DNA of 64,000 bases from Pontixanthobacter luteolus. Lineage in GTDB: Bacteria; Pseudomonadota; Alphaproteobacteria; Sphingomonadales; Sphingomonadaceae. The stretch spans positions 687,001 through 751,000 of the forward strand of contig NZ_WTYP01000002.1 in the NCBI RefSeq assembly GCF_009828095.1. Direction: 5' to 3'. How positions within the stretch are numbered: the first letter of the stretch is position 1; each line of letters starts with the position of its first letter. The notes below the pieces were generated by a model. The model was not told the origin of the DNA. It worked only from the letters and a program-made list of their open reading frames with translations, and made no database searches. Position numbers and translations under genes: made by a program. Below are positions 54,595 through 62,861 of this stretch, piece by piece.

Positions 54595-55953
54595 GTGAAC
54601 GATAAAACAATCTCGCAAGAAGAGCTCAAAGCCGGGATCGAGCGGGCATTGGCCCGGACCGGGCGCGGTCAATCGGACAATCTGAAGCGCCTGACGGGCG
54701 GCGCCACCATGGAGAGTTGGCGGTTCGAGGCCGAGGGTGAGGCATTTGTCCTGCGCCGCGCGCCAAGCCTGGCTTTCATGGATGGGCGGCCGTTCGGCCA
54801 TGAAAGCGAAGCGGCGATCATCCGGAGCGCTCACGCCGCCGGTGTAACTGCACCCGAAGTGCTGACAGTGCTGGAGGCTAAGGACGGCATAGGCAGCGGC
54901 TTCATCATGCGTGCGCTGCCCGGTACACCTGACCCGCGCGCAATTCTTGCGATGGAGCAGCCCGACCGCATTCTGGGCGAAGTCGCCCGCGATCTGGCGC
55001 GGATCCACTCGATCGGCCGGGCGGATCTGCCAGCGGACGTGCCTGTCATGGATTATGCGGAGGGCGTAGAGAGTCTGCGCCTGCAATTCGAGGAAGCGGG
55101 CGGAGACCGTCCGATCATCGCACTGGGGCTGCGCTGGCTGGCGGACAATGTGCCCGCAGCGGTCGAGCCGGTGCTCAACCACGGCGACTACCGGCTGGGA
55201 AATATCCTGTGCGAAGACAGCCACCTGACCGGCGTGCTGGACTGGGAACTGGCGCATTTCGGTGATCCGCATGAAGACCTTGCGTTCGGCTGCATGCCGG
55301 TGTGGCGCTTCGCCCGGTACGACCGGCCCGCGCTGGGGCTGGGGAGCCTAGAGGATTATTTCGCGGCCTATGAGGCGGAAAGCGGCCGCAAGGTCGACCC
55401 GGCGCGCTTCCGCTTCTGGTCGGTATATCGCACGGTCTGGTGGGCGCTCGGCTGTATCCGCATGGCCGACTTCTGGCGCCGGGGCGAAGACCGGATGCTA
55501 GAACGCGTGGTGATCTCGCGCCGGACCAGCGAGCAGGAACTCGACCTGCTCATGCTGCTGGAAGAAGATGCGCCGGAGGAAGAGCGCGCCAAGCCGGTGC
55601 GCTTCGAGCCAAGCGAATTTCATCACGGCAAGGGCGAAGCGACACTTTCCGAGTTGCTGCAAGCGATCAACGAATGGCTGGGGTCGATGAAGGGCAAGGT
55701 CGAGGGGCACGACAAGTTCCAGCTCGCAGTCGCCCGCAATGCACTGGGCATGGCGATCCGTGAGGAGGCAGAGCTGCCCGGCCACTTCGAATCGAAATCC
55801 GTTGCCCGCGAAATCACAAGCGGTGAGCGCAGCTTGCAGACACCGGGGATGCTTGGCTGGCTGCGCCACAGTGCGCTGGAAAAGCTCAGCGTCGATGTAC
55901 CGAAATACCCCGCGCTCGCTGCTGCGCGTAAGAGTTGGACCGGAGAGGAATAG
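54595..55953 (+). CDS. APH-family phosphotransferase fused to DUF6285-like domain
   Basis: 452 residues from GTG. The APH/choline-kinase-like kinase domain has LKRLTGGATMESWRFEAEG (nucleotide loop), LARIHSIGR, the catalytic LNHGDYRLGNILCE (H-G-D-x3-N) and TGVLDWELAHFGDP. Residues ~340-450 (HHGKGEATLSELLQAINEWL) look like the DUF6285 domain often separate in acyl-CoA gene clusters. Homologues act beside acyl-CoA dehydrogenases, as here, and may phosphorylate hydroxyacyl-CoA (ACAD10/11-like). Coupled to the next gene. Confidence 0.85.
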   Translation: MNDKTISQEELKAGIERALARTGRGQSDNLKRLTGGATMESWRFEAEGEAFVLRRAPSLAFMDGRPFGHESEAAIIRSAHAAGVTAPEVLTVLEAKDGIGSGFIMRALPGTPDPRAILAMEQPDRILGEVARDLARIHSIGRADLPADVPVMDYAEGVESLRLQFEEAGGDRPIIALGLRWLADNVPAAVEPVLNHGDYRLGNILCEDSHLTGVLDWELAHFGDPHEDLAFGCMPVWRFARYDRPALGLGSLEDYFAAYEAESGRKVDPARFRFWSVYRTVWWALGCIRMADFWRRGEDRMLERVVISRRTSEQELDLLMLLEEDAPEEERAKPVRFEPSEFHHGKGEATLSELLQAINEWLGSMKGKVEGHDKFQLAVARNALGMAIREEAELPGHFESKSVAREITSGERSLQTPGMLGWLRHSALEKLSVDVPKYPALAAARKSWTGEE

Positions 55954-55955
55954 CA

Positions 55956-57242
55956 ATGGATTTTACCATCCCGCAGGAACTGGAAGATTATTACGCAGAG
56001 CTGGAGAAGTTCATCGATGCGGAGATCGAACCGCTGGTGGCCGCAGACGACAATATCCGTTTCTTCGACCATCGCCGTGAGAATGCACGGACCGATTGGG
56101 ACCGTGAGGGCCTGCCCAACCATGAATGGGAGGAACTGCTCCGCGCTGCGCGCAAGGCCGCCGACAAGGCAGGGCACTGGCGCTTTTCCGCACCGAAGGA
56201 ATATGGCGGCAAGGATGGTTCGAACCTGTGGATGGCGGTGATCCGCGACCGGTTCGCTGCGCGCGGGCTGGGGCTGCACAATGATTTGCAGAACGAACAC
56301 AGCATCGTCGGCAATTTCCCGTTCGTCGCCATGTTCGAGCATTTCGGGACGGAGGAACAGAAGCAGGAATTCATCCTCGGCGGGTTCGAAGGGACGCGGC
56401 GGGTCGCCTTTGGCCTGACGGAGGCCAATCACGGCAGCGATGCGACGCACATGGAAACCCGTGCGGTGCGCGAAACGCGTGACGGCGTCGATGGCTGGCT
56501 GATCAATGGCGAGAAGATGTGGATCACCGGGATGCATGTCGCCACGCATTGCGCGGTGTTCGCCCGCACCAGCGGCGACAATGGCGATGCGCGCGGCATC
56601 ACCTGTTTCCTCGTGCCGAACCCGACAGAGGGGCTGAAGATCGAGGAATGGATGTGGACCTTCAACATGCCGACCGACCATCCGCGCCTCAGCCTGACCG
56701 ACATCTGGGTGCCCGACAGCGTGATGCTGGGCGAGGAGGGCAAGGGCCTCGCTCTGGCGCAGAGCTTCGTTCACCAGAACCGCATCCGCCAGGCTGCTTC
56801 ATCGCTCGGCGCGGCGAGTTTCTGTGTCGAGGAAAGCGTGCGTTATGCCCGTGAACGCAAGCCTTTCGGACAGGAACTGGCGCGCAATCAGGCGATCCAG
56901 TTCCCCCTGGTCGAACTGGCCACGCAGTGCGAAATGCTGCGGATGCTGATCTACAAGACCGCATGGGATATGGACAATATGCCGCACAAGGAGATCGAGC
57001 GGACGATCTCCGACAAGGTCAGCATGTGCAATTACTGGGCGAACCGCTTGGTATGCGAGGCCGCTGACCGTGCGATGCAGGTGCATGGCGGTATCGGTTA
57101 CTCGCGGCACAAGCCGTTCGAACACATCTATCGCCACCACCGGCGTTACCGCATCACAGAGGGCGCGGAAGAAATCCAGATGCGCAAGATCGGTGCGTAT
57201 CTGTTCGGCTATCTCGGCCCGAAAAAGGGCAAATATAATTGA
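55956..57242 (+). CDS. Acyl-CoA dehydrogenase family protein (ACAD10/11-like)
   Basis: 428 residues from ATG at 55956 behind GGAGAGGAA. The FAD/acyl-CoA fold is clear: VAFGLTEANHGSDATHMETR, NGEKMWITGMH, and the C-terminal helical domain with AADRAMQVHGGIGYSRHKPF and RYRITEGAEEIQMRKIG. It oxidises an acyl-CoA at the alpha-beta position. The kinase immediately upstream makes the ACAD10/11-type pathway, in which a phosphorylated 4-hydroxyacyl-CoA is the substrate, a plausible hypothesis. Confidence 0.92.
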   Translation: MDFTIPQELEDYYAELEKFIDAEIEPLVAADDNIRFFDHRRENARTDWDREGLPNHEWEELLRAARKAADKAGHWRFSAPKEYGGKDGSNLWMAVIRDRFAARGLGLHNDLQNEHSIVGNFPFVAMFEHFGTEEQKQEFILGGFEGTRRVAFGLTEANHGSDATHMETRAVRETRDGVDGWLINGEKMWITGMHVATHCAVFARTSGDNGDARGITCFLVPNPTEGLKIEEWMWTFNMPTDHPRLSLTDIWVPDSVMLGEEGKGLALAQSFVHQNRIRQAASSLGAASFCVEESVRYARERKPFGQELARNQAIQFPLVELATQCEMLRMLIYKTAWDMDNMPHKEIERTISDKVSMCNYWANRLVCEAADRAMQVHGGIGYSRHKPFEHIYRHHRRYRITEGAEEIQMRKIGAYLFGYLGPKKGKYN

Positions 57243-57760
57243 GGTCTACAGCGACTGCTGCAGCCTTCGTGCTGTTGGGAGGCTGCCATTCGCAGCCGGA
57301 GCACTCGCAGTTGCCATCGAACTTCATGTTTGAGCTTCCCAAAGTGTGCGATCTGTCTGCAGTCCATGAAGGTCTGCGCAATCAATCGATAGACCGTGAG
57401 CGCCCGCCGGCCTGCGCTCTCCCGACGGCAGAAACGATCGCGCAAGCCTGTGCCATTCATGACCAGGTTCGCGATCCATCCTACAACCCAACCTATGACG
57501 AACTCGGCTATATCCGCAGTGCGCCACCGCCGCCCGAGTACCTAGTGAGTGACCTGCAATGCCGTTTCACCAGTGCGGAGGAGAACGAAGCGAATTGCAG
57601 CTTCGGCCTCGCACTGCCGGGGGAGGAGAGAGGTGCGCGGCAAGTCGAAGCCCGCTTCGACAACCGGTACTGGCAGCTCGACACGATTATCTCGCATTCG
57701 CGCGGCGTTCATTGGTTTCTCCGGGACGACTGCACCCCTGATCCTGACGGCGATGTGTAG
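57239..57760 (+). CDS. Hypothetical lipoprotein
   Basis: 173 residues from TTG, coupled to the acyl-CoA dehydrogenase stop as TTGA. A short lipoprotein signal (AAAFVLLGGCHS) is followed by a domain with several cysteines (KVCDLS, PACALP, LQCRFTSAEENEANCSF, DDCTP), suggesting disulfides in the periplasm. No family recognised. Its transcript probably includes the two preceding genes. After it, 279 bases to mtnP hold no gene that I can see. Confidence 0.65.
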   Translation: MRSTATAAAFVLLGGCHSQPEHSQLPSNFMFELPKVCDLSAVHEGLRNQSIDRERPPACALPTAETIAQACAIHDQVRDPSYNPTYDELGYIRSAPPPPEYLVSDLQCRFTSAEENEANCSFGLALPGEERGARQVEARFDNRYWQLDTIISHSRGVHWFLRDDCTPDPDGDV

Positions 57761-58039
57761 GACCAAGGCGGCAGATGTCACCCGGTTTCGTTTCGCGAGA
57801 CCCTGTGTTTTCCGGCCTTTTGCAAGCCCATCAGAGTGACACACTTTCGCGCGATCTGAATTTTAGTGATGTTCAGCAGGCCCGCGATGGGAAAGAGCAG
57901 GACGAAGCCGATGGACTGCAGATTGTGTAGGAAAACGTTTTGTGCGCCGGACAATCAGTCGATCGACCTCCAAGCAAAGGCCGAGGCGACAGGGGGTTTT
58001 TTGCTTTCGATTAGCGATTGAGCCGCTAGACATGACAAG

Positions 58040-58903
58040 ATGAGCAAATGGACTATCGGCATCATCGGAGGCAGCGGCCTCTACCAGATCGACGCGCTGG
58101 AAGACGCGCAGTGGATCAGAGTCAATTCGCCTTTTGGCGAAGCGTCTGACGAAATCCTGTGCGGCCGGATCGGTGATGTGCAGGTCCGGTTCCTGCCGCG
58201 CCATGGCCGCGGCCACGTGATCCCGCCGAGCGAAGTCAACGCCCGCGCCAATATCGACGCGCTGAAACGCGCCGGCTGCACCGATATACTCGCAATCTCG
58301 TCGGTCGGTTCGCTGCAGGAAGAACTGGACCCGGGGCAATTCGTGGTCGTCGACCAGTTCATCGACCGGACCAAAGGCCGCCCCGGCAGTTTCTTCGGCA
58401 CCGGCATGGTCGCACATGTCAGCATGGCGGAACCTGTGTGCGAACGGATCAGCGCCTTCGCCGCAGCGGCGGTGGACCGTGCGGGCGGGGCTGTCGCGCA
58501 TGGCGGCACCTATCTCGCGATGGAAGGCCCGCAATTCTCGACCCGCGCCGAAAGCCACCTCTACCGCCAGTGGGGCGCCGACGTGATCGGCATGACCGCC
58601 ATGCCCGAGGCGAAACTGTGCCGCGAGGCGGAGATGCCCTATGCGCTGGTCGGCATGGTCACCGACTATGATTGCTGGCGCGAAAACGCCGCATTCGTGG
58701 AGGTCAGCGAAGTGATTGCGCAGATGAACAAGAACGGCGATCTGGCGCGCAAAACGGTTGAAGAATTCATCGCCGCACTTCCCGAAACGCGCGAAGCCTC
58801 GCCGCTCGACACGGTGCTGGACCATGCGATGATCACCGCGCCCGATGCACGCGATCCCGCGATGCTGGCAAAGCTGGATGCGGTGGCGGGGCGGGTGCTT
58901 TAG
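58040..58903 (+). CDS. mtnP: S-methyl-5'-thioadenosine phosphorylase
   Basis: 287 residues. PNP-family motifs: IGIIGGSGLYQID, FLPRHGRGHVIPPSEVNARA with the phosphate-binding residues, and TYLAMEGPQFSTRAESHLYR with GMTAMPEAKLCREAEM in the active site. It phosphorolyses MTA to adenine and methylthioribose 1-phosphate for methionine salvage. Purine nucleoside phosphorylase is the main alternative; the residues favour MTAP. Confidence 0.94.
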   Translation: MSKWTIGIIGGSGLYQIDALEDAQWIRVNSPFGEASDEILCGRIGDVQVRFLPRHGRGHVIPPSEVNARANIDALKRAGCTDILAISSVGSLQEELDPGQFVVVDQFIDRTKGRPGSFFGTGMVAHVSMAEPVCERISAFAAAAVDRAGGAVAHGGTYLAMEGPQFSTRAESHLYRQWGADVIGMTAMPEAKLCREAEMPYALVGMVTDYDCWRENAAFVEVSEVIAQMNKNGDLARKTVEEFIAALPETREASPLDTVLDHAMITAPDARDPAMLAKLDAVAGRVL

Positions 58904-58928
58904 GGCTGGCGGGGAAGGTCTGCTGGCG

Positions 58929-59240
58929 ATGCGATTGCGGTCATATGGGAAGAATGGCAAACCCGCTTACATGGGTATCGATGCAGATATTCTTTCTCAA
59001 TTTCCGCTCGCGAATGTGGTCAAAGTCACATTCTATAAGCGCGACGAAGTTACGACTGACCTAATTTGCTGCGAAGTCGTGGTCGGCGATCGGGTCTGGA
59101 CGTTTCATGAGGAACTTAAGGGCTGGGATTTGCTGATCGACTATCTTCAAGGACTGCCTAGCTTCCAGGCTGACTGGTTTGCGGCGGTCTCCCAGCCGCC
59201 GTTTGCTGAAAGCGAAACCATCGCATTCAGTCGTTTGTGA
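58929..59240 (+). CDS. Hypothetical protein
   Basis: 103 residues from ATG at 58929, which is 26 bases after mtnP. No signal peptide or membrane segment. Core stretches MGIDADILSQFPLANVVK and GDRVWTFHEELKGWDLLI suggest a small alpha/beta protein. I do not recognise the family; function unknown. Convergent with the radical SAM gene 33 bases away. Confidence 0.6.
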   Translation: MRLRSYGKNGKPAYMGIDADILSQFPLANVVKVTFYKRDEVTTDLICCEVVVGDRVWTFHEELKGWDLLIDYLQGLPSFQADWFAAVSQPPFAESETIAFSRL

Positions 59241-59273
59241 GAGCGTTTGCCTTCCAACCCAAAAGCAGAATTC

Positions 59274-60287
59274 TCAAGCCGAACAGCTCGCCCCGCCCAG
59301 CACGCAGAACCGTGCGCAATGCGGGTGGTTGAGCGCGACCTCGCTGCTTGCCTCGGCCAGCGTCTCGCCCATGTCGAAACCCTTGTCGTAGGGGATCAGC
59401 GTGCAGGTGGCGACGCGGGGGGCGGGCTCGCCCTTGCGGTGGACGACCATGCGGCTGGTGGCGCACATGATATCCGCCGGTGACTTGCCGAGGATGCCCC
59501 AGCAATCGGTGGTGATTTCGGCGATGTCCTTGGTCTCGTCCATCTCGGGGAACAGCACCAGACGCATGGGGTCGTGTGCGTCCACGCGGATGTTCTCGGC
59601 GGCGAACAGGCGGGCATAGCCTTCGCGGGCATCGCCCATGCCCTCGCCGGGCAGCAAACGGCCCGCGACTGCGATGCTGAAACCATTTTCCGACAGCCAT
59701 TTTAGGCCCGCCAGCCCCGGCTCCCAGCTGCGCGGGCCACGCTCGCCTTCGTGCCCGGCTTGCGTATGATGATCCAGGCTTACGCGGATCGTCAGCCTGT
59801 CGCCGTAGCGTTCGCGAAGTTCCAGCAGCGCCGCTTCATGCCGGCGCATCGGTTTCATCGCATTGCTCAGCACCAGCGCCTCCAAACCGCGTGCCAGCGT
59901 GTCGTCCAGCATGGCGAGGAAATGCGGGTTCATGAACGGCTCGCCGCCGGTAAAGCCGATTTCCCGCGTCCCCATATTCTGCGCTTCATCGAGGAAGCGC
60001 GAAACATCTTCCGCGCCGATATAGATGAGCGCGTCATTGGTCGGGCTGCTTTCGATATAGCAGGTCGCGCAGGCCAGATTGCACAGCGTGCCGGTGTTGA
60101 ACCACAGCGTTTCGAGCGTTTTCAGCGGCACCGACGCGCGCCGCTCCCCCTTGGCGGTCAATTGCGGGTCGGAGAATTTCTCGCTCGGCAGCGCCTCTGC
60201 TTCAACCCGGAATGGAGACGGGCCTTGCGGCGCGTTGCGAGACTGCGTGCGCGATTGGGCGCGCGTTTGCGTGCGTGTCTCGGTCAA
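59274..60287 (-). CDS. Radical SAM protein with Cys-rich (SPASM-like) C-terminus
   Basis: 337 residues from TTG within the TTGA overlap with the upstream reductase. After a low-complexity Thr/Arg/Gln start (TETRTQTRAQSRTQSRNAP), the radical SAM cluster is TLCNLACATCYIESSP (Cys69, Cys73, Cys76), with GFTGGEPFMNPH as the SAM-binding GGEP motif. The C-terminus has further cysteines (IMCATS, ATCTLIP, HCARFCVLGGASCSA), consistent with auxiliary Fe-S clusters. Substrate unknown; context beside ArsM-type methyltransferase suggests a metalloid or lipid modification. Confidence 0.82.
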   Translation of the reverse strand: MTETRTQTRAQSRTQSRNAPQGPSPFRVEAEALPSEKFSDPQLTAKGERRASVPLKTLETLWFNTGTLCNLACATCYIESSPTNDALIYIGAEDVSRFLDEAQNMGTREIGFTGGEPFMNPHFLAMLDDTLARGLEALVLSNAMKPMRRHEAALLELRERYGDRLTIRVSLDHHTQAGHEGERGPRSWEPGLAGLKWLSENGFSIAVAGRLLPGEGMGDAREGYARLFAAENIRVDAHDPMRLVLFPEMDETKDIAEITTDCWGILGKSPADIMCATSRMVVHRKGEPAPRVATCTLIPYDKGFDMGETLAEASSEVALNHPHCARFCVLGGASCSA

Positions 60288-61702
60288 TTGAACGTCCGGC
60301 GCATTTTCGCGACAAAGGCCGCGTATTTCTTGGGCAGGCTGCCAAACACGGTCGGTTCCCATGCGGCGAAGGCTGCGGCCTTGGAAATCTCGCTGCGGGT
60401 AGGATAGCTGATGATCGCGCTGCCCAGTGCAAACGTGCTGCTTTTGCCGGTGATCGTCTGCGTGAAGGGCAGCAGCAATTCACCGGCATTCTTGCCGACG
60501 ATGCTGGCGCCCAGCACTTTCTTGCCTTTGAGCACGACTTTCAAATGCCCCTTCGTCGCGTCTTCGGCGATGGCGCGTTCGTTGTCGGCAAAGGCTTCCT
60601 TCACCACGGTGATCTTGTCGCCGAACTGTTTGCGGGCGTCGCTTTCGGTCATGCCGATCTGGGCGACCTCCGGCTCGGTATAGGTGCACCACGGCAGCGC
60701 TTTCCAGTCGACCTTGGTCGGCAGGCCGGTGACGATTTCCAGCGCCACGTTCGACCCTTCATAGCCCGAAACATGGGTAAGGCGCGGCCCGTCGCGGCAA
60801 TCGCCAATGGCATAGATGCCTTTGACCGAAGTGCGGCGGCGGTCATCGACCTTGATCCCGTTTTTCGCCAGTTCCATGTCCAGCGCTTCCAACCCGTAGC
60901 CTGAAACGCGCGCCTTGCGGCCAACCGCGATCAGCAGATGTGTGCCCGTAATTGTCTCGTCGCTGTCGGTGCTGACGGTGATGTTCCCCGCAGTGCCGCT
61001 GACCCTCTGCGCCTTGCCCTTCACGAAACGGACGCCTTCATCCGTCATGGTATCGATCACCACTTGGACCGATTCCCTGTCGTCGCGGCCCATTGGCGCG
61101 CCCGGTTCGATCACGGTCACTTCGCTGCCCAGCCTGCGGAAGCTTTGCGCCATTTCCATGCCGATCACTCCGCCGCCGATTATGACCAGGTGGCCCGGCT
61201 GCTCGTTCAGGTCGAACAGGTTTTCATTGGTCAAATAGGGTGTGCTATCCAGCCCCTCTATCGGCGGTACGAACGGTTCGGACCCGGTGGCGATAACAAT
61301 GCGCGGGGCGGTTAGCGTGCGCCCGCCCACTTCGACAGATTGCCTGCCGGTGATCATCGCCCGGTCCAGGATTACCTCGCAGCCCATCTCTTCGAACGTT
61401 TCTTTTGAATCGTGCGGTTCGATATGCGCGATCGCATCGTGGATGTGCTTGTGCACCCCGGACCAGTGGACGGTCGGGGCGGCCAGCTGCACGCCGTAAC
61501 GCTTTTCCTCACGCGCTTCCTGCGCGCGCTTCGCTGCGGTGATCAGCGCCTTGCTGGGCACGCAGCCATTGTTGAGGCATTCGCCGCCCATCTTGTTGCC
61601 TTCGATCAAGGCGACCTTCAGTCCGAACAGCGCACATCCGCCAGCCGCGGTAAGGCCGGCGGCACCGCCGCCGATTACGATCACATCATGGGTAAATTTC
61701 AT
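60284..61702 (-). CDS. FAD-dependent pyridine nucleotide-disulfide oxidoreductase (mercuric reductase-like)
   Basis: 472 residues from ATG at 61702, with GGAGAGGG upstream. FAD site VIVIGGGAAGLTAAGG, redox disulfide GGECLNNGCVPSKAL (Cys42/Cys47), NAD(P) Rossmann VIIGGGVIGMEMAQSF and IYAIGDC. At the C-terminus the catalytic His of lipoamide dehydrogenase is Tyr (ISYPTRSE), as in the mercuric reductase-like subgroup, so Lpd is unlikely. It probably uses NAD(P)H to reduce a disulfide or metalloid substrate. Coupled to the radical SAM gene. Confidence 0.88.
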   Translation of the reverse strand: MKFTHDVIVIGGGAAGLTAAGGCALFGLKVALIEGNKMGGECLNNGCVPSKALITAAKRAQEAREEKRYGVQLAAPTVHWSGVHKHIHDAIAHIEPHDSKETFEEMGCEVILDRAMITGRQSVEVGGRTLTAPRIVIATGSEPFVPPIEGLDSTPYLTNENLFDLNEQPGHLVIIGGGVIGMEMAQSFRRLGSEVTVIEPGAPMGRDDRESVQVVIDTMTDEGVRFVKGKAQRVSGTAGNITVSTDSDETITGTHLLIAVGRKARVSGYGLEALDMELAKNGIKVDDRRRTSVKGIYAIGDCRDGPRLTHVSGYEGSNVALEIVTGLPTKVDWKALPWCTYTEPEVAQIGMTESDARKQFGDKITVVKEAFADNERAIAEDATKGHLKVVLKGKKVLGASIVGKNAGELLLPFTQTITGKSSTFALGSAIISYPTRSEISKAAAFAAWEPTVFGSLPKKYAAFVAKMRRTFN

Positions 61703-61805
61703 TGTGCCCTCTCCGTAACCAACTATGGCCTGCAAACGAAACCTTTTGTGTCGGCGGCCGCATTGGTAGTGGCCTGCACTTCGTGGTCCGGAGAAACTTG
61801 GTTAC
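61703..61805. promoter_or_regulatory. Divergent promoter region with paired repeats (metalloid-type locus)
   Basis: In 103 bases between the divergent genes there are GTAACCAA (61715-61722) with its exact inverse TTGGTTAC (61798-61805), and a direct repeat TGGCCTGCA (61726-61734 and 61770-61778, 44 bases apart, four helical turns). This is a candidate two-site operator for coordinated control of both arms. No regulator gene is adjacent in the window. Confidence 0.5.
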
Positions 61806-62861
61806 ATGAATATCGAAAACAGCCGTGATTATTACGGCAAGGTGCTTGGCGGGTCGGACGATCTTAAAACCGATGCCTGCTGCACCACCGAAGCACCGCC
61901 GCCAGCCGTCATGGACGCGATGCGGAATGTGCACGACGAAGTAAGGGCGCGGTATTACGGGTGCGGCCTGGTCAGCCCGCAGGCCATCGAAGGGGCGCAT
62001 ATCCTCGACCTTGGCTCGGGCAGCGGACAAGATGCCTACATCCTCGCGCAGATTGTCGGCGAACACGGCACGGTAACCGGCGTCGATACAACACCCGAGC
62101 AACTGGCCGTGGCCAACGAACATCTCGAATGGCACCGGGCCCGGTTCGGGTACCAGAAATCCAACGTGATGTTCGTGGAAGGCGATATCGAGAAGCTCGA
62201 CGAACTGGGCCTGCCGGAAAATCATTATGACGTGATCGTATCGAACTGCGTGATCAATCTGGTGGCTGACAAACAGGCTGTATTTTCCGCCGCCTACCGC
62301 CTGCTGAAACCGGGCGGTGAGCTGTATTTTTCCGACGTGTATTCGGATCGCCGGGTGCCGGCTGACCTGCAGAACGATCCCGTGCTGCACGGCGAATGCC
62401 TGTCCGGCGCGCTGTATTGGGGCGATTTCATCGACCACGCCAAGAAAGCCGGTTTCCTCGATCCGCGGCTGGTGTTCAGCAGGCCGCTGGCCATCGGGGA
62501 TGCCGAAGTTGCGGCGAAACTGGACGGTATCGAATTCCATTCCGCGACCTTTCGGCTGTTCAAACTGCCTGAACTTGAAATGCAGTGCGAGGATTACGGC
62601 CAGGCGGTAATCTACAAAGGCACGGTCAAGGGGCAGGAACGCATTTTCGAGCTGGACGATCATCACCATATCGAAGCCGGGCGGATTTTCCCGATCTGCG
62701 GGAACAGCTGGAAAATGCTCGCCGATACGCGGTTTGCAGAACACTTCACCTTCATCGGCGATTTCAGCAAGCATTGCGGGGTGTTCCCCGATTGCGGGGT
62801 CGCCATGCCGTTCACCGACGCTGGTGATGCCGGTTCTGCAGCCCCGGCAGCCTGCTGTTGA
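61806..62861 (+). CDS. arsM: Arsenite methyltransferase ArsM-type
   Basis: 351 residues. SAM site ILDLGSGSGQDAYILAQIVG. The four cysteines of the AS3MT/ArsM As(III)-binding and catalytic set are present at matching spacing: Cys25/26 in KTDACCTT, Cys53 in YYGCGLVS, Cys148 in IVSNCVINLV and Cys198 in HGECLSGALYWGD. A C-terminal Cys pair (AACC) is also seen. It methylates As(III) stepwise with SAM, giving volatile or less retained species, or the first step of arsenosugar/arsenolipid synthesis. Coupled to the SDR gene by TTGA. Confidence 0.9.
   Translation: MNIENSRDYYGKVLGGSDDLKTDACCTTEAPPPAVMDAMRNVHDEVRARYYGCGLVSPQAIEGAHILDLGSGSGQDAYILAQIVGEHGTVTGVDTTPEQLAVANEHLEWHRARFGYQKSNVMFVEGDIEKLDELGLPENHYDVIVSNCVINLVADKQAVFSAAYRLLKPGGELYFSDVYSDRRVPADLQNDPVLHGECLSGALYWGDFIDHAKKAGFLDPRLVFSRPLAIGDAEVAAKLDGIEFHSATFRLFKLPELEMQCEDYGQAVIYKGTVKGQERIFELDDHHHIEAGRIFPICGNSWKMLADTRFAEHFTFIGDFSKHCGVFPDCGVAMPFTDAGDAGSAAPAACC

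Noticed and set aside
60284-61702. Flavin disulfide reductase as lipoamide dehydrogenase (Lpd)
   Set aside because: The C-terminal catalytic His is replaced by Tyr (YPTRSE), and no 2-oxoacid dehydrogenase genes are near.
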